A DNA stretch of 64,000 nt from Aselliscus stoliczkanus (Eukaryota > Chordata > Mammalia > Chiroptera > Hipposideridae), in NCBI GenBank assembly GCA_033961575.1, contig CM066728.1, positions 107,774,852 through 107,838,851 of the forward strand. The letters are read 5' to 3'. The translations under genes were made by a program, and so were the position numbers. This document shows positions 12,610-25,965 of this stretch, one piece after another (position 1 is the stretch's first letter; each line of letters starts with the position of its first letter). The notes under the pieces were generated by a model, which made no database searches, was not told the DNA's origin, and worked only from the letters and a program-made list of their open reading frames with translations.

Positions 12610-15600
12610 AAATACTGTTTATCTCAGCTGTATCCAGCCTTACACCTTGCTTATTTCCATATACCCCATTTTTTTCTGGCCACTTGAGATGCCTTTTTAT
12701 TTTATTTTGATTCAGTCACCCAATTGCATGAGTTTAACATTGTTTTTGTGGTAACTGACCCTTTGTAGGCCGGTATCTCTTGGCCAGAACCACTGTAGCT
12801 GTTGCTGGGTAGGGGGTGGTTTGCGGCGGGGACAGTTAGATAATATTTTGTCTGCAGTTCAATTTGTAATTCTCAAATGTTCTGGGATTCCTCAGCCTCC
12901 ATACCTATGTGAAGCTTCAGTTGATATGACCAACAATTTCACACTCCAAGTGAGGCAAAGATATCTCCCAAAGGGTGTATAATTCTATTATGCACCAACA
13001 GCTCTTGTGTGACTTCAAGCCAAGCCAAACCACTTGTTGGTGCTGGAGCTATTCTCAGCCAGTCCAACCATGTGGCCTTCCAGAACCTTTCTCATCCCAG
13101 CACTTTGTTTTTGACCTATTCCTGCCCTTCTGTGTAATTGTGATTTCCCTCTTCCACTGCGGTAGGTGGGGGTAGCAGCTGTAACTGTTTTTAAGGGCAG
13201 ATGCAGCACAAGACCAAATCTGCCTCCCTGCTCTGTTTGGTTCTATCATCTGTGGGACGTGCTGGTGCTGGACCAGTGTGTGTGTGGATGGGACAACCAT
13301 CTTCAGATGGACGAAAACAGAAAGCATTAGATCAGCGCTTTGCAATGACTTCCTGTGTGCTATATTTGTTCATCGTAGATTAGAAGGACGTATGCCTTTT
13401 TATAGTCTCAGACCAAACTGCTCTGGCCACATAACCACACAAAGCACTTATCCGAAGACCCAAACTCCATGTTGAGATCTCATGAAAAATTCTGCTCTAA
13501 TGAAATGGGCTGTAGCGTCCTGGGGTCTTTAATTAGTGGGTTTTTCTAACCATATTATAAGAAGTAAAAATTCAAAACAAAAACATGAGATGCATTCACA
13601 AATACTATGCCTGGATGGTCAGGCTGTCCCGATCTAAGAAATCCTGCCCAGGACTCCCTTGGGGCCAGGTGAGGTGCCAGATGGCAGGTCATCATTTCTC
13701 CTCTAAGCATTTTCAGATGGTCTTGCACATAAAAATTAAGATTTGAATGGGAGACTAAAGACTTTCTGCTTTACCCTCAGTGCCTAACCACTGAAATTGT
13801 CTCACAATTGGTATTTATCTAGCACGGGGGTCTAGTAAGGGAATTAGGATGTGTGGGCGGGTCCCAAAGCCCTGTGGCAAGTAGGTTGACTGTGTTCACT
13901 TGGATTTTTATGTTCTCTTTTTTGGGATATAATTAGCAGTTAAATTAGATTTACTTTAGTAGTTTAAATTCTATTTTGAAAAAGCAGATGTAAAATAGAA
14001 AGTAAGGATTTAAAATTCTATACCTCTTCCCTGAAGATTCAAAACATTAATATTTATCAACATGAAAATGTTGGGAGAGCATTCAACTAATTCTGTGTTC
14101 ATTTGAGGTTGGAGTCCTAGTTACCGGGGAAATGATATGAAAACAGAAAGAAGACAGTTTTTATAAAAGACTTCCAGTAAAACAGCAGACTGAGTTGTTG
14201 GGAGAAATCCGTCATCCTCATACAATGGCATTAGAAACAATACAGAGCTGTCCCAAATGCAAGAAAGGGAAATCTCAGGGCACAGATATTAAAAAGAGGA
14301 GTCAAATTTAGAAGCCTCAGTAGGAATCCAAGTTGAAAGGCCTTAGGGGCTAGGGTTTTTAAACATGCTTAGGGATGGAAAAAGTGGGGGGGGGGTCTTG
14401 ATGGGGAGGGAGAACAGAAGCTCAACTTCCTGTATAAAATTGCAAGCCAGGATGAGCTGTCCTACCTGAGAAGTGCGAGTCCAAGAGAACCTCATGTTAC
14501 CCTCATAGAGGGAAGGAGGCTGGCTATGGGTGGAATGACGGAGAAATTGGAATATCAAGCCTGCTCTATGGGCTCCCTCCCATGGGGAACCCAAATGTGT
14601 ACTGTCCTTGCAAGAGTGGATCCCCAAGCCAAGAAATTCACGATTCACACGTAAACACCAATCGTAGCCCCTGAGAGGGCACACTAGCCTTCCACTCTCT
14701 GTGGAAGTGATGCCTCCATAGTTCCTGGATTGTGAGTTCTTGTGGGAATAACTCTTACTGAAGAGGAGGAGCTCAGAGTTGAAGAATCAACACCAGTGAG
14801 ACGATGGGTGGCTCTAAGTACGAGAGTCAACAGACACCATCAGTGCAGAACTTATACCCACCCCACCCCTCCAGCCCATACAACAGATTTTTAAGTGTGT
14901 GAGAGATACACAAGTAGAATCAGGAGGGTCATGGCATAGATGTGACAGAGAATAGATGTAATAAAGAAGATTATTATGAGTTGGAAAAAAAAAATTGAGG
15001 AAAGCTATGTGAATGTAGTACCTAGAGAGGAATAGATTAATCCATATTTGGAATTCGCAGTAAGGAATTGGTTTAAGTATTTATCTAGAACTCATACCAT
15101 ATAAGAAATATATGACTTAGTCTTACGTCACAAAAAATAGAGGTCACGATAGTCGGATTTTGATCATTTGCCTGCCTTTCCCTCTAAAAAGAGCCATATA
15201 TTCTTCTCTTATTTTCAGTGAGGAAAGCACGTGGTCCCACACAGACCTGGGTTTTTAGAGGGCCAGATTTCTGTTTTATTTATTGTTGTACTCTGAGCAA
15301 GGACTTTGTGGACGCTGGTGGAGAGAATGACTTCCTCTTGAATTCTCTGCTTTCCAAGAACTCTCTCTAACAGGATGAAGAAAATAGAAAATTAGGCATT
15401 TAAAAGATAAATCATAGACTGATAAAAGAAAATTACAAAATAGAAAGTATTCATCATTTGTGGTTCTTGTCTTTTAGCTCTTAGAATTCTACTTTTCTTG
15501 CATGAATAATGTGAATAATAACATCTGCCTTCAAGGCTTTTTCAAAGACTCAGGAAGGTATATAAAATAACCGCCTTGCTGCTTGGCTTAGTTCTTGGAA

Positions 15601-17520
15601 TATTGTGTGAAATCAATACCTACCAATACTGGTGTTATTGTTTTCTTTGCAGTTTTATTATTTTCACCATCATCTAAAATAAAATTGGTCAAGAGTGTTT
15701 ATGTACTAAAGCTTCATTACTTTTGGTAGCTATTGTCTTGTCATAAAAAACTAGGTATAGGGTGTAATAAAAGTGTGTTTGTTTTGGGGAATACTATTAT
15801 TAAGATAGTTCACCTTTCCTGGGCCTTCATCTGTTAATTTAACCTCTCCTTACAAATTATATATATGTATTCTAAAAACACCTTTACTGATCTTTAGGGT
15901 TCTAAAATGTTGTCTCTTTGGGGATATATTCAACCTGTCAAATTTCTTAAGATCTTACTTGCTGTAGTCTGTCAGGGTTGCTAACAGAATCAAAAGCCCA
16001 TCCCTGTGGATAACGCCCTGTCCATCATCTCCAGGGGTGTGTGCTCATACTTGACGCTAATTTCTGATTAAGTACAGATGAGATAGGGTGACTCACGACG
16101 GAAGTGAATGGTGGTTCATACGGTGGCCAGTTCATTGAACAGCCCAAAGGGCTCAAAGGCCGATGCTGACAGATGATGTCACAGTTGAAATTTGTGTTTA
16201 TCTAGAATTTAAAAACTAAACAAACACAGTCTCTCATTATCCTTCTGTAAAATGAGGATGACAACACAAAATCTGTTATCATGACCTTAGGACAATCCAT
16301 GGCCAAGTGTTTCAAAGGAATAATTTTCAGGTCATTGCAGCCTGAGATTCCAGGTTATTCTGCCTCCTCTGCCCTGTGCTTCCGATGAAACCAGATGGGC
16401 GTTTTGCCCTAAAAACATAATTTTTTTCCATTTCTTGGTTTATTTTTTCCTCACCTCCAAGAAAACGGTTCTTTGAGCTATGCTAACATGTATACTTCAC
16501 TTCTGAACAAGCCAGCATGAGATGATGCCAAACATAAAGACAAAATAAGTCGGGTGGTTGAAAGTTTGAATCTTTTTAAAGAAAGGGGCAGGATTAGGTG
16601 TACAAGAATAATTATTATAGACATAAAAGCTATATTGTGTCCTCCATGCCAGAAAGGAGTCCATGGATGTCACAGTGTCGCCGATTCAGCTTCCATCTAG
16701 CATGCTGGGAATTCCCTTCCCTGGCCTCTGGGTTACGAAAGGAGCCGACTGCACGGAAACGCCGCCGGAGGTTGTGATAGGTTATGAAAAACGCAAAGTA
16801 TTGCAGTCTCAAATCCCAGCAATGCCCCACAAACTAAGATCACAACCCAACAGCAAATGTTGACTGGGCCCCTTATAGGCAGCTTGGTTTTAGTCTTTTT
16901 AAGAGTCTATAAAGTGGCTGTGTCTCCCGACGTTTATGTAGCCCAGGAAACAGACTGAGAGAGTGACATCATTGTGCATCAGGAGCAGAGCAGGGACTAG
17001 AGAGTCCTGGCCTGTCGGATGGCAGCAGCCAGGCTCCTGATGCTATCGCCCTCAGCTGTGGTGGGAAGGAGCCTGGAGCAAGCTGTTCCTCCGTTCCGGG
17101 CAGGTCCCAGTGTGTGGGTGTGTGTGGTTTGGGGGCTGTGCTAGGGAGCTGGGGGTCTGCTTCAGAGGAGAATCTGCACGCCGGTCAACATGTGTGTGTT
17201 CCCTGTCCTCAGATGAATAGAAGCTTCCTGTAGCCATGCTGGCTGCCATATTCGCAAGAGGGCTCCGAGCCAGTGCTCTGATCCTTGAGTCAGATCATTC
17301 TGAAGTAAAAATATCTCATCATGTACCTCAGTACCCCAGAGAGTTTGAGATTCTGGGTGTATTTATTATACTGTAGACTAACAGAGCACCCCAATCCTAG
17401 TTGAAAGAACTCTTGTCTAACATCCACAGCTTTCTCTTCCTTTCCAGTTTCATTTCTTTCATCATAGAGAGAGCTGACACTTAAGGACTGAAGTTTTTAC
17501 TACCTTTGTGTTCAACATTT
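12610..17520. other. Unassigned intronic sequence
   Basis: No exon, RNA or clear repeat boundary is visible. About 14100-15080 has the A-rich, broken look of old L1/HAL1 5' sequence, but I cannot place it firmly. There is a (G)10 run near 14386. Confidence 0.35.
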
Positions 17521-17524
17521 ATTC

Positions 17525-17690
17525 ACTCAGTTATTCATTGAACCAGCATTCATTCATTCACTAAATACCTTTTTATTATTGTGTGTGTGCCTCCTTTGTG
17601 TCAGGCTCTGCACCAGGCCCTGGAGTGTAGGAAGTGGGAAGACAACTGTGCAAATCTGCAAATGGAACCCTGGGTCATGGGGCCCTGTAG
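17525..17690 (-). repeat. L2 LINE 3' end
   Basis: 'attcattcattcactaaata' followed by 'ctttgtgtcaggctctgcac' and 'ctggagtgtaggaagtggga' is the antisense L2 3' terminal pattern. Confidence 0.55.
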
Positions 17691-17699
17691 GGCAAAGCT

Positions 17700-19680
17700 T
17701 GTGAGATGCATGCACTTGGGAGGGGGCCTTCATCTTGTCTGGAGGAGCTGTCATCACAGCTGCGCCTTAGGGACAGGTAACAGAGCACCAGGTGAGGAAA
17801 GGGAGATGAGGGGAGCTCTGGAGAGTTCTAGGACCCAAACTCCCTGATACAGTTGGAACCCAAAGTGCATGCTGGATGGCAGAGAGAATGGGGTTAGAGA
17901 AAAGAAGGACCCAGATGGGTGTGGTTTTGCAAGGTTACATCTAAGGATGCTGATGTGGAGTCACAGGCAGGGGACACTGGAGGGCCCGGGCACCAAGGGA
18001 GAGACTGTTGGCATAGCCAGATGAGCAGTGGTGCACATGACAGTGGTGGCTCAAACCGAGGTCACGGCTGTGGGGACAGAGGGAAGCATGTGAAAGAAGG
18101 AGCCACAGGGTTCGGTGAATGAGTGGGGGAGGGTGTCACTGCAGCGTTTTCCGGGATGATGCACAGCCTTCCGTCCAGGAAACGGAAACCCGACGGTCCC
18201 TTTTGTTTTAGTTGAGTTTTGGCACCAGAAAAAGGCATTCTCATAATTCCTGTCCAGATAATGTTAAACAGCCTTGGTTTAAAACGTGAGGTTAGAAATT
18301 CATCAATATTATACTATATGACATGCAGATAGATGACTTCACTTCTGTATTTTAAACCACGGAAGACCCATGTGCTCCATCCTCTGCACCGGGCACCTGA
18401 GTAATCCTCAGTGTCCCCTTTAGTCCAAGCCACGCGCAGTCAGGAGAGGTGCTCGCGGGGCCTTCTCATCCTGACGTCTCCGATTCATGGTGGCTTGGTG
18501 GGTAGTATTCCCTCCTACCTGCTCTCATTACCCTAACTCTTTTAACAGTCTCGACATTTGAAAAGAAGCTTACTTTTATCCTCAGAGTTTATAAGGATAT
18601 TGTCAGGCTCTGCTGTCTCCAGGCACCTTTAATGGAGTCGTGTTTATGTTTGGGGAAGAACAAAAATAGCAATGTTTATAACATTTATAACTGGTGGGGC
18701 AAAAACAGAACTAATGTAAGCTGGCATCATCGGCTTGGGGGATCCTGTTTGTGCAAAGAGTTCTCGCTAATCATAGCCCTTCCGGCATTGTGATACTGAC
18801 CATATGTAATTAACTTGACTTTTCATTCTCTGCTTAGAAAAGGCGAATGCATCAGAGTTTCCCTTACATATCCCCAAGCAAGGATGGCACACCCTTCAGT
18901 GGGCACAGTCCAGCCTTCGCTTTCCTTCAGTAGTGCTAAAATCTCTGCATGGCATTACGTTGAATAGGTCTAGTACATCAAAAATAGAATTATAATTATG
19001 AAAAGTCAGTTAAAAGGAAGGTGAATGGTAAAACGAAATGGGATTTTTAATAGCTTGTCGACACTTATAATTAATGAGATGGAGATGGGCCCGTATGAGT
19101 GACCTTTTGGTAGGAATCGTGCAAAGCCCTGTGTGAATGGGCCCAGGAAGGAGACTGATTTTTCAGGGGGAAAAAAAGGACTCTTGCCAGCCTCTGCCTC
19201 CTCCTCGTTCAGGTCCTTTTCTCGAAGTTGGGCTCATTGGTGTGGTCCGGAGGCCACTCGGCGGTCATGTCATAGGGCACATGAGCACTTCGTTGGAGGA
19301 GAAAGCAAGTCCCACCCTGGCGCCCCGGAAGAAGACAGTTATGTAGCTGTGACAGTGACTCCTGTATTTGAGAAGCTTGTTATCTTGCTCGGAACAGGAA
19401 GCCGCTTTTCACACGACAGTGTTGATTTGTGGGGCTGCTCCACGTCAGTACCTGTTTTACATGGTGAATTTCTGTGACTGCTGGGTGCAAACAAAGAGGG
19501 ACCAATACAGAAGCATTTTGGCTTTCGCGCCTGATGCCATCTGACTGCTCGCCTTCCTCGCACACCAAGTGGGTTCCCGAGGCTACAGAAATTGTTTTTG
19601 TCTGATTAAGCACAGGTCCCTTTGAACTCCGTGGGGGTTCTTTTCCACTGACACTTTCTTGTAACTCTGTGCAGTCTTTT
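17700..19680. other. Unassigned intronic sequence
   Basis: Moderately GC-rich with several short chance frames. I see no splice sites framing a recognisable peptide. Confidence 0.4.
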
Positions 19681-19846
19681 GTTTTGTTTTGTTTTTTTTT
19701 TGGTCTGATTTTGGAATCCAAATAGTCTACACATTAGCCCACCCCAAATCCTTCATCCTTTTGTTAAAGCATAAAAATAAAAAAAACTGTAGTTACTCTA
19801 ACATCTGTTACATTCCATACCCTGAGGCACAGACAGGCAGAGTTAA

Positions 19847-19850
<4 letters not shown>

Positions 19851-19896
<46 letters not shown>
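19851..19896. repeat. (AC)23 microsatellite
   Basis: An uninterrupted AC dinucleotide tract of 46 bp. Open frames on both strands through it (Thr-His or Val-Cys runs) are artefacts. Confidence 0.98.
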
Positions 19897-19904
<8 letters not shown>

Positions 19905-20808
19905 TTTCCTGCTCATGCACATAAAATGGGTTGACTGGAAGGCAGAAGCAAATGAGAACATATCTAGTCCATGGCTCACAAAGGATGGTAGTTACCCATC
20001 TAATTGCCACCAACAGAGCCTCCGTTTTTTCCAGAGAGCCCACAGGAAGGAAATGCATCCTCAGTGAGGCTGGGCTTAACTGGGGCTCCGCACTGTCACT
20101 TCTGGGGAAAGAGTTGGGGAGAGGTGGGAAGGTTAGAATTTATATCTATGACCCTGGAAACAGTATTCAATTGGGAGGCACTTAAAAAACACAGATGCAG
20201 ATACATGGCTGAGGACTGAGTCAACTTAATTCTAAGCTCAATACCCTCATGGCTGTTAGCTCTGAAATTCTACAGTGAACTGTAGGAGTTAGAGATGATT
20301 GGAGAGGAATAACATGACTCCACTGAGAAAGAAGATGAGAGCTGTTTGCTCGTTCTTGCATGCATTTATTTGTTCCTTTGCTCAAGATTCCACAAGTCTC
20401 TTTGCTGACTCCAGTGTGGGGACCCATTTTCTTCCTGTTCTAACCTGCTTCGTTTAATACCCCGACTGGAACTATTTGAATACCACCAATGTGTTGATGG
20501 CTATCACATATTTATCTCTCGTTCACCCACTCCTGAGCCTCTGAGCTGCCCTGCACATAACTACTCATCTCTCTATTGGGATTTCCTGTGGGGATCTGCA
20601 CCTAGGCATCCATGTAGAGAACCGGTGGATTGGTTTCCAAACCCCACACCTATTGTTCCTTCAATCTCTCCTATCTCAGACATGTCTTTGGAGATTGAGT
20701 TGCTCTTGTGGAAAACGTGGGTATCACCCTGAATTTCATTTCCTTGTTTCCCCAATCAGTTCATTCAAACACCCCCTAACTCTGCCCTGTCCTCCTTCTC
20801 CCTGGACT

Positions 20809-21146
20809 GCACGCTGCATTCTATGGGCCATTCTGCACGCTGCATTCTATGGGCCATTCTGCATGCTGCATTCTATGTTCCATTCTGCACGCTGCATTCT
20901 ATGGTCCATTCTGCATGCTGCATTCTATGGTCTATTCTGCATGCTGCATTCTATGGTCCATTCTGCATGCTGCATTCTATGGTCCATTCTGCATGCTGCA
21001 TTCTATGGTCCATTCTGCACGCTGCAGTCTATGGGCCATTCTGCATGCTGCATTCTATGGGCCATTCTGCATGCTGCATTCTATGGTCCATTCTGCATGC
21101 TGCATTCTGTGGTCCATTCTGCACGCTGCATTCTATGGGCCATTCT
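20809..21146. repeat. 26-bp minisatellite, 13 full units
   Basis: Thirteen head-to-tail units follow the pattern gcaYgctgcattctatgg + (g/t)ccattct, with a degenerate partial unit to about 21163. Units differ mainly at two sites: cg or tg at the fourth and fifth bases, and gggcc or ggtcc near the end. Single units carry a 'tt', an 'a' to 'g', or a 'cc' to 'ct' change. Because 26 is not a multiple of three and no unit creates a stop, all three + frames stay open for 104-177 codons. These are not genes. Confidence 0.97.
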
Positions 21147-21479
21147 GCACACAGCGGCCATAGGAGCTTTTAAAAACATAAAGTAGCTCATGCTGCACCT
21201 TCCTCCACCCCACACCTTGACAAGGAATCATGTGAAAGAACAGGGATTGGCAAAAACTACAGCTCACGGCCAAGTGGGGCCTGCCTCCTGCTCTTGTGAA
21301 ATCCTGTTGTTAGAACACAGCACACCCACTCCTCTACGTTTGTCTAGTGACAACAGTAGAGTGGAACCACGGTGACAGAGACGTGTCAAGGTCTGCCAAG
21401 CCTATAATACCATCTGTCCCTTTACAGCAGGAGTTTCCAATTGCTCCCATGGGATAAAACCTGAAGGCTTTCACCTTGT

Positions 21480-22030
21480 CCAGCAAGACTGAAGGTGAGC
21501 TGGCCCCACCTCCCTCCCTGCACGCCCTGTATCCTTTCTCTCCCACGGCCTGCCTGGTTTCTGAGCCCCAGTTCATCCCCGGCAGGGCCTCTCCCCAGAC
21601 AACTCCCGCCCCTGGAACGCCCTCCTCCCAGTATGGCTTATTCTTATCACTCAGGTCTCAGCACAAAGTCGCTTCAGCGGAGTGGCACTCTGTGGAAACT
21701 GTATAACGTTGCTCCGAGCCACACTCTAAAAAGCCATCCTGTTTTATTTATTTGTTTTTATTTTTTATTTTTATTTATTTTTTTATTTTTTGAGGGCAGT
21801 ATCACTGGCCCTCGTATGTGGGACCCGAACCGGGGCCGCTGGCTCCACTGCGCCACTCGGCCGGCCCCGTCCTGTTTTATTTACATCATGGCAGCACTTA
21901 TTACTTATTTTATTCATTCTGTCCTTCTCACTGGAATGGACATCTAATGAGAGGAAGAACCATATCTATTTATTTTCCTGCAGTGTCTCTAGATCCAAGC
22001 ACAGGGCCAGGCACAGAGTCCATAAGTGTG
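21480..22030 (+). repeat. L2 LINE 3' region, split by a SINE
   Basis: 'cctggaacgccctcctccca', 'caggtctcagcacaaagtcg' and, after the SINE, 'aatggacatctaatgagagg' and 'agcacagggccaggcacaga' follow the order of an L2 3' end in sense orientation. The SINE at 21751-21869 lies inside it. Confidence 0.6.
21751..21869 (-). mobile_element. tRNA-derived SINE, copy 1 (deleted in the tRNA head)
   Basis: On the minus strand it carries a 'ggccggccgagtggcgca' head, a B-box-like 'ggttcgggtccc', 'gagggccagtgatactgccc' and an A-rich tail. The 14-bp duplications 'tcctgttttattta' at 21737-21750 and 21870-21883 are perfect. Compared with the copies at 31870 and 55315 it lacks about 20 bp around the anticodon-arm equivalent. 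Confidence 0.92.
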
Positions 22031-22039
22031 GTATCTGAA

Positions 22040-23235
22040 CAGAGGTCGCCATGCGCCTGGTGGTGGATGGCCCCATGAGGAAACATTCATGGGATCAAGC
22101 AAGGGGTTAGAGTTGACCATGATGGATGCCATGAAAATTGGGGACAGAGCAGGAAGTGTCCCTGAAGCCATTTGGGATACATCAGGAAATGCACATATGA
22201 ACTTGTCAAGGAAAGTTGAAAACAAGATTAGAAATGTGACCGTGACACTGAATTCATAGTTCTCAGCAAGGAACTCATAAATCCAGTGGCTTTTTTGCGT
22301 GCTGGGAATGACAGCAGCCATTAAACAGCCAGGTCAGGTTAGTCCCTGGAAATGAAAACAGCCACGGCTTCACCAAAATAAACCAAAGTGGGCAAAACAA
22401 AAGGAAAGGCAGCATTTAGTTCCTGTATCTCCTCTGACCCTACCCCACGTGTGAACCCGTCTTTGTTGAGGTTGGCGATTTGAAGGTATGGAGAACAGAA
22501 CTCTCTCAGGGATGCCGGGCCAAGGCGGAAATCTACCTCCGCTGGAAAGAAAAACCCTCAGGCCATCAATGGCAGCTTTTGTTTCGTGTTTAAAACATAT
22601 GCTTCTTCTTTTTTTTTTCAGTCTAACATCTTGAGTGTTTGACTTGGGAGCTATGGGTACCCTAAGTAAGCCTGTAAGCGAGGCGTGTAAATTTCATGAA
22701 ACCCTAGATGACATTAGCTAATAGGCGCTGCTAGGAATTCCAGAAGGTTTGTTTTTTTCTCTTGGAGGAAATGGAAGTATAGTAATTAGCTGGGGTTTTA
22801 AGATGATTTTGTGGGACCGTGCATAGAACACTCAGCTTTTGTCCATGAGTTGGGTAATGATTTTCTGTACACCTTTTTCATTTTAGTTGAAAGATACTTG
22901 GCCGTTTAAAACTAATGGAATAAAAGAGTCTGAAAATGCTACTACTTATTGATGCCCTGTGCTATGTAGTAAATCATGGGCAGGGAGGGGTCAGGGGCTC
23001 TGTCTAGACTAAACTGTTGACGTCTGGCGGGGTGACTTTCAGTAAGTGCCTTTGCTCTTTGGACTCCAGATTCCATCAATAAAAAGAGGCATTTCTGTGG
23101 GTATGTCCAGAGCTTCCTTCTTACTTTAAGATTATGTATCATTATTTCTGTCTGTGTTACTAAAGAATTATAGTTAGTATGTTTAATTATCTGTAATACT
23201 TACTTACTGAACTCTTACTCAGTGAAATTCTAGAG
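22040..23235. other. Unassigned intronic sequence
   Basis: I see nothing recognisable here. Confidence 0.4.
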
Positions 23236-23457
23236 CAGAGGTTAGCACTCTATTTTTTGCCCTAAAGGGCCAAATAGTAAATATTTTAGGCCTTGGAAGT
23301 TAGAAATCTATATTAAACTATGTTGATGTAGCACAAATGTAGCCATAGGCTATACAAAAACAAATGGGTGATGCTGCTGTGCTCCTTAAAAATTTATTTA
23401 CAAAACACATGTCATGGCCCGAATTTAGCCCATAGACCATCATTTGCTGTTCCTTGT
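23236..23457 (-). repeat. hAT/Charlie-type DNA transposon relic
   Basis: 'cagaggttagcactc', 'aagggccaaatagtaaatat' + 'tttaggcctt', 'gtagccataggctatacaaa' and 'catggcccgaatttagccca' match the family of short hAT relics also seen at 42826 and 58905. Confidence 0.7.
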
Positions 23458-23459
23458 TC

Positions 23460-24820
23460 TAGAACCTAGGCACTAAAAATTGTACTCTATGAATATTAAA
23501 CATGGCTTCTTTTAATAAATTACAACAGTATCTGGATATAAGCTCGTTCATATGTAAACCCTCAGAAGAATGGTAGAATATAGATTATAAGTGCTACTTA
23601 AACATAATCACCAATCAAGATGTATTCTACAGGCAACCTCTAGTGGACCAGATGGAATGGAGAATGGCTCATGAGGGTTATTGGGAAGGACACAGATGGA
23701 TTCTGGCCTGCACTGTCCTTGTCGCTTTCCACATTCTACTCATTGCATATTCATTCAAGGCCTGTTACACTGCGTATTAGAACACAGATACTAACAAGCT
23801 TGCGTGCTACCCATCAGCATCTCCTTCCCTGTTACATTTGTTTGCAAGCGGGAGGGAAGCAGGAGTGAGGACCATTCAGGAAGGATGGAATCATGTTAGC
23901 AACCTGGGAAGGTGGGAGAGAGTGAGTTCAGTGAAGGACAGGTTGTGGTGTGACTAAGGGGTGTGTGTTGGGGACAAACAGAGGAGAAGTGAAGAGCGGT
24001 TTAGCCTGAGAGGGACTGCCAGCCAGGCAAAGGCTGTGTGCTGTGGCCCATGGAAACTTGCAGGCAGGGAAATCCAGTGAAAGCAGAGCACAGCGTTGCC
24101 ACTTGAGATTGGACTGCCTTCCAAAGGCTCTTGGTGACTCATGTGTCTGGACATTCAGAGGGACATATAAACTAAGAGTGTGCTTTCCTCTGTGTGTGCT
24201 AATTTCACAAGAGACGTGGGACACTCATGACTCTAGCTCTGACTTTTCTTCCTTCCAACCCTCCTCAAAGATTTATCCAAAGCAGGTTGCATTTTGCCCC
24301 TCTTCATTGACTATCAGTGTCAGTTATTCACTAGAACAATGAATAATGTCATAGAATGTCTGCTCACTTTTGTTAATCTCTTGGCATCTTGTTGGTTTCT
24401 GTGGAAGGCTACAAGGTAAAATTTCTTAAGTGGAGAAATTTCCTATGCTTGTTTGGAAAACAAACAAACAAACAAACAAACAGGATGTCTGGGGGCTATA
24501 AAATATGTGAAGAAAGATAACAATAAAATATACTAATTGTGTTATGAATGGCATTTATCTGCTTTCCAGCCATATGTCTATTGCAACTCATATACAGGAT
24601 TTGGCGAGCTTGATTCTAAGAAAAAATTGTCCCTGTGGATAAGCTATAGACTGGCCATGTAACAGGTTCTGATGCTATTCAAGGGAACTGAGCTCTCTTC
24701 TCAGATAAACAGGTTAATCATAATCTCCTGATAAAGTGAGACTGTTTTCTTTGTATTTCTGACTCATCCAAACTAACATATCTATATTTGAATAGCTTCC
24801 AGGAATAGTTATATGGGTTT
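23460..24820. other. Unassigned intronic sequence with an (AAAC)n tract
   Basis: 24457-24482 is a short (AAAC)n simple repeat. The rest holds nothing I recognise. Confidence 0.5.
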
Positions 24821-24824
24821 TATT

Positions 24825-25440
24825 ATTTGCTGATTATCGTCACAAGGGAGATAACCTCTGAGTTAGGGGTCCCCCAAACCACTGTCAGTTTCAGTGATTT
24901 CACTAGCAAGACTCACATGACTCAGAAAAGCTTTTACACTTATAGTTATGGCTTATTACAGAAAAAAGATGCAGGTTAAAATTAGCAAATGCAGAGGGTG
25001 CATGTAGTCCAGGAGAGACCAGGTGCAGGCTTCTATGGGTTCTCTCCCAGTGGAATCATCTGGAAGGCATTCAGTTCTCTTAGCGATGATGTGTGAGAGA
25101 ATGTATGGAGTATTGCCAACCAGAGACTCTCCCTTGAGTCTTGGTGTCCAGAGTTTTGTTCTGTTTTGTTTTTCGCTCAATAGGCAGGGAACACCCCCGG
25201 TGGCTGACCTTCATTATTCAGTCACTCATCCTTGTGGAGGTCAAAGGTGCCCACCATCAATCACATTGCTAGTACAGAGGACCTGGTATGATCAAGGTTC
25301 CCAAGCATGCAAAGGCACTGCTCAGGCAGGAGATTCCAGGGTCTCAGAGATTACCTCCCTGGAGGCTGTCCAGGGCCAAACTTTTCTTTGGAATTTGCGG
25401 GGTTCCAACACCAGTTCTGCTGAGTTGACTGGTTACTGGG
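24825..25440 (-). mobile_element. Ancient LTR-like sequence (ERV type, family uncertain)
   Basis: 'gatttcactagcaagactca', 'gttatggcttattacagaaa', 'agtccaggagagaccaggtg', 'ctctcccagtggaatcatct' and 'attgccaaccagagactctc' follow in order an LTR consensus I remember in antisense. The 'ttattac' may be the reverse of its poly(A) signal. It is decayed and I see no internal viral genes. Confidence 0.45.
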
Positions 25441-25839
25441 CAGCCTCTCACTTGACTAATAGTATAGATTTCCGACAAAGAGTGTTACCTTTTCAGTTAG
25501 TTTTGAATGCTTGTTCATTGCTTTCCTGAATTTGACAGGGCTTTTACACCCTTAGCAGGTAGACTGTGATTTACATGAAATTGGAGGTAATTCTGAGAAG
25601 AAGCTAAAATTGATGACAGATATTCAGCCTGGTTCTCAGGGTGTTGTCAAAAGGTATAATAAGGCCATCCTCATGGTGCAATTGTGTGACAGGTGAAACC
25701 ACCCTTTCCTGCCTAGAGTGCTGAGGTGGGGACTGGGGTCCCTTGACATCTTCCTATGCTGTAGACACCCTGCTGAAGGCTGCAGAGGACGCATTTCCAT
25801 ATTCTGTCAACACAAACTATAGGTTTCTTATTTTCCTTC

Positions 25840-25965
25840 TGTTTTATAGTTTGTTACGGAAAAATGAGGCAACTGGTGGTAGCCTTACAGTCCCACAGAC
25901 AAAAAGTTCTGCATCTGAGATTCAAACCCAAGTCAGCTGAACTCCAAGGTCCATGTTTCATTAGT
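25840..25965 (-). repeat. MIR SINE
   Basis: 'acggaaaaatgaggcaactg' followed by 'gagattcaaacccaagtcag' is the antisense MIR pattern. Confidence 0.55.

Noticed and set aside
19689..20058. Frames with Thr-His or Val-Cys runs
   Set aside because: They are translations of the (AC)23 microsatellite.
20809..21146. Regular direct repeats that could suggest a CRISPR array
   Set aside because: The units are head-to-tail with no unique spacers and the DNA is mammalian. This is a minisatellite.
20653..21186. Three overlapping + frames of 104-177 codons with a repeating Cys/His/Trp-rich peptide
   Set aside because: They are the three reading frames of a 26-bp minisatellite with no internal stop. There is no gene context.
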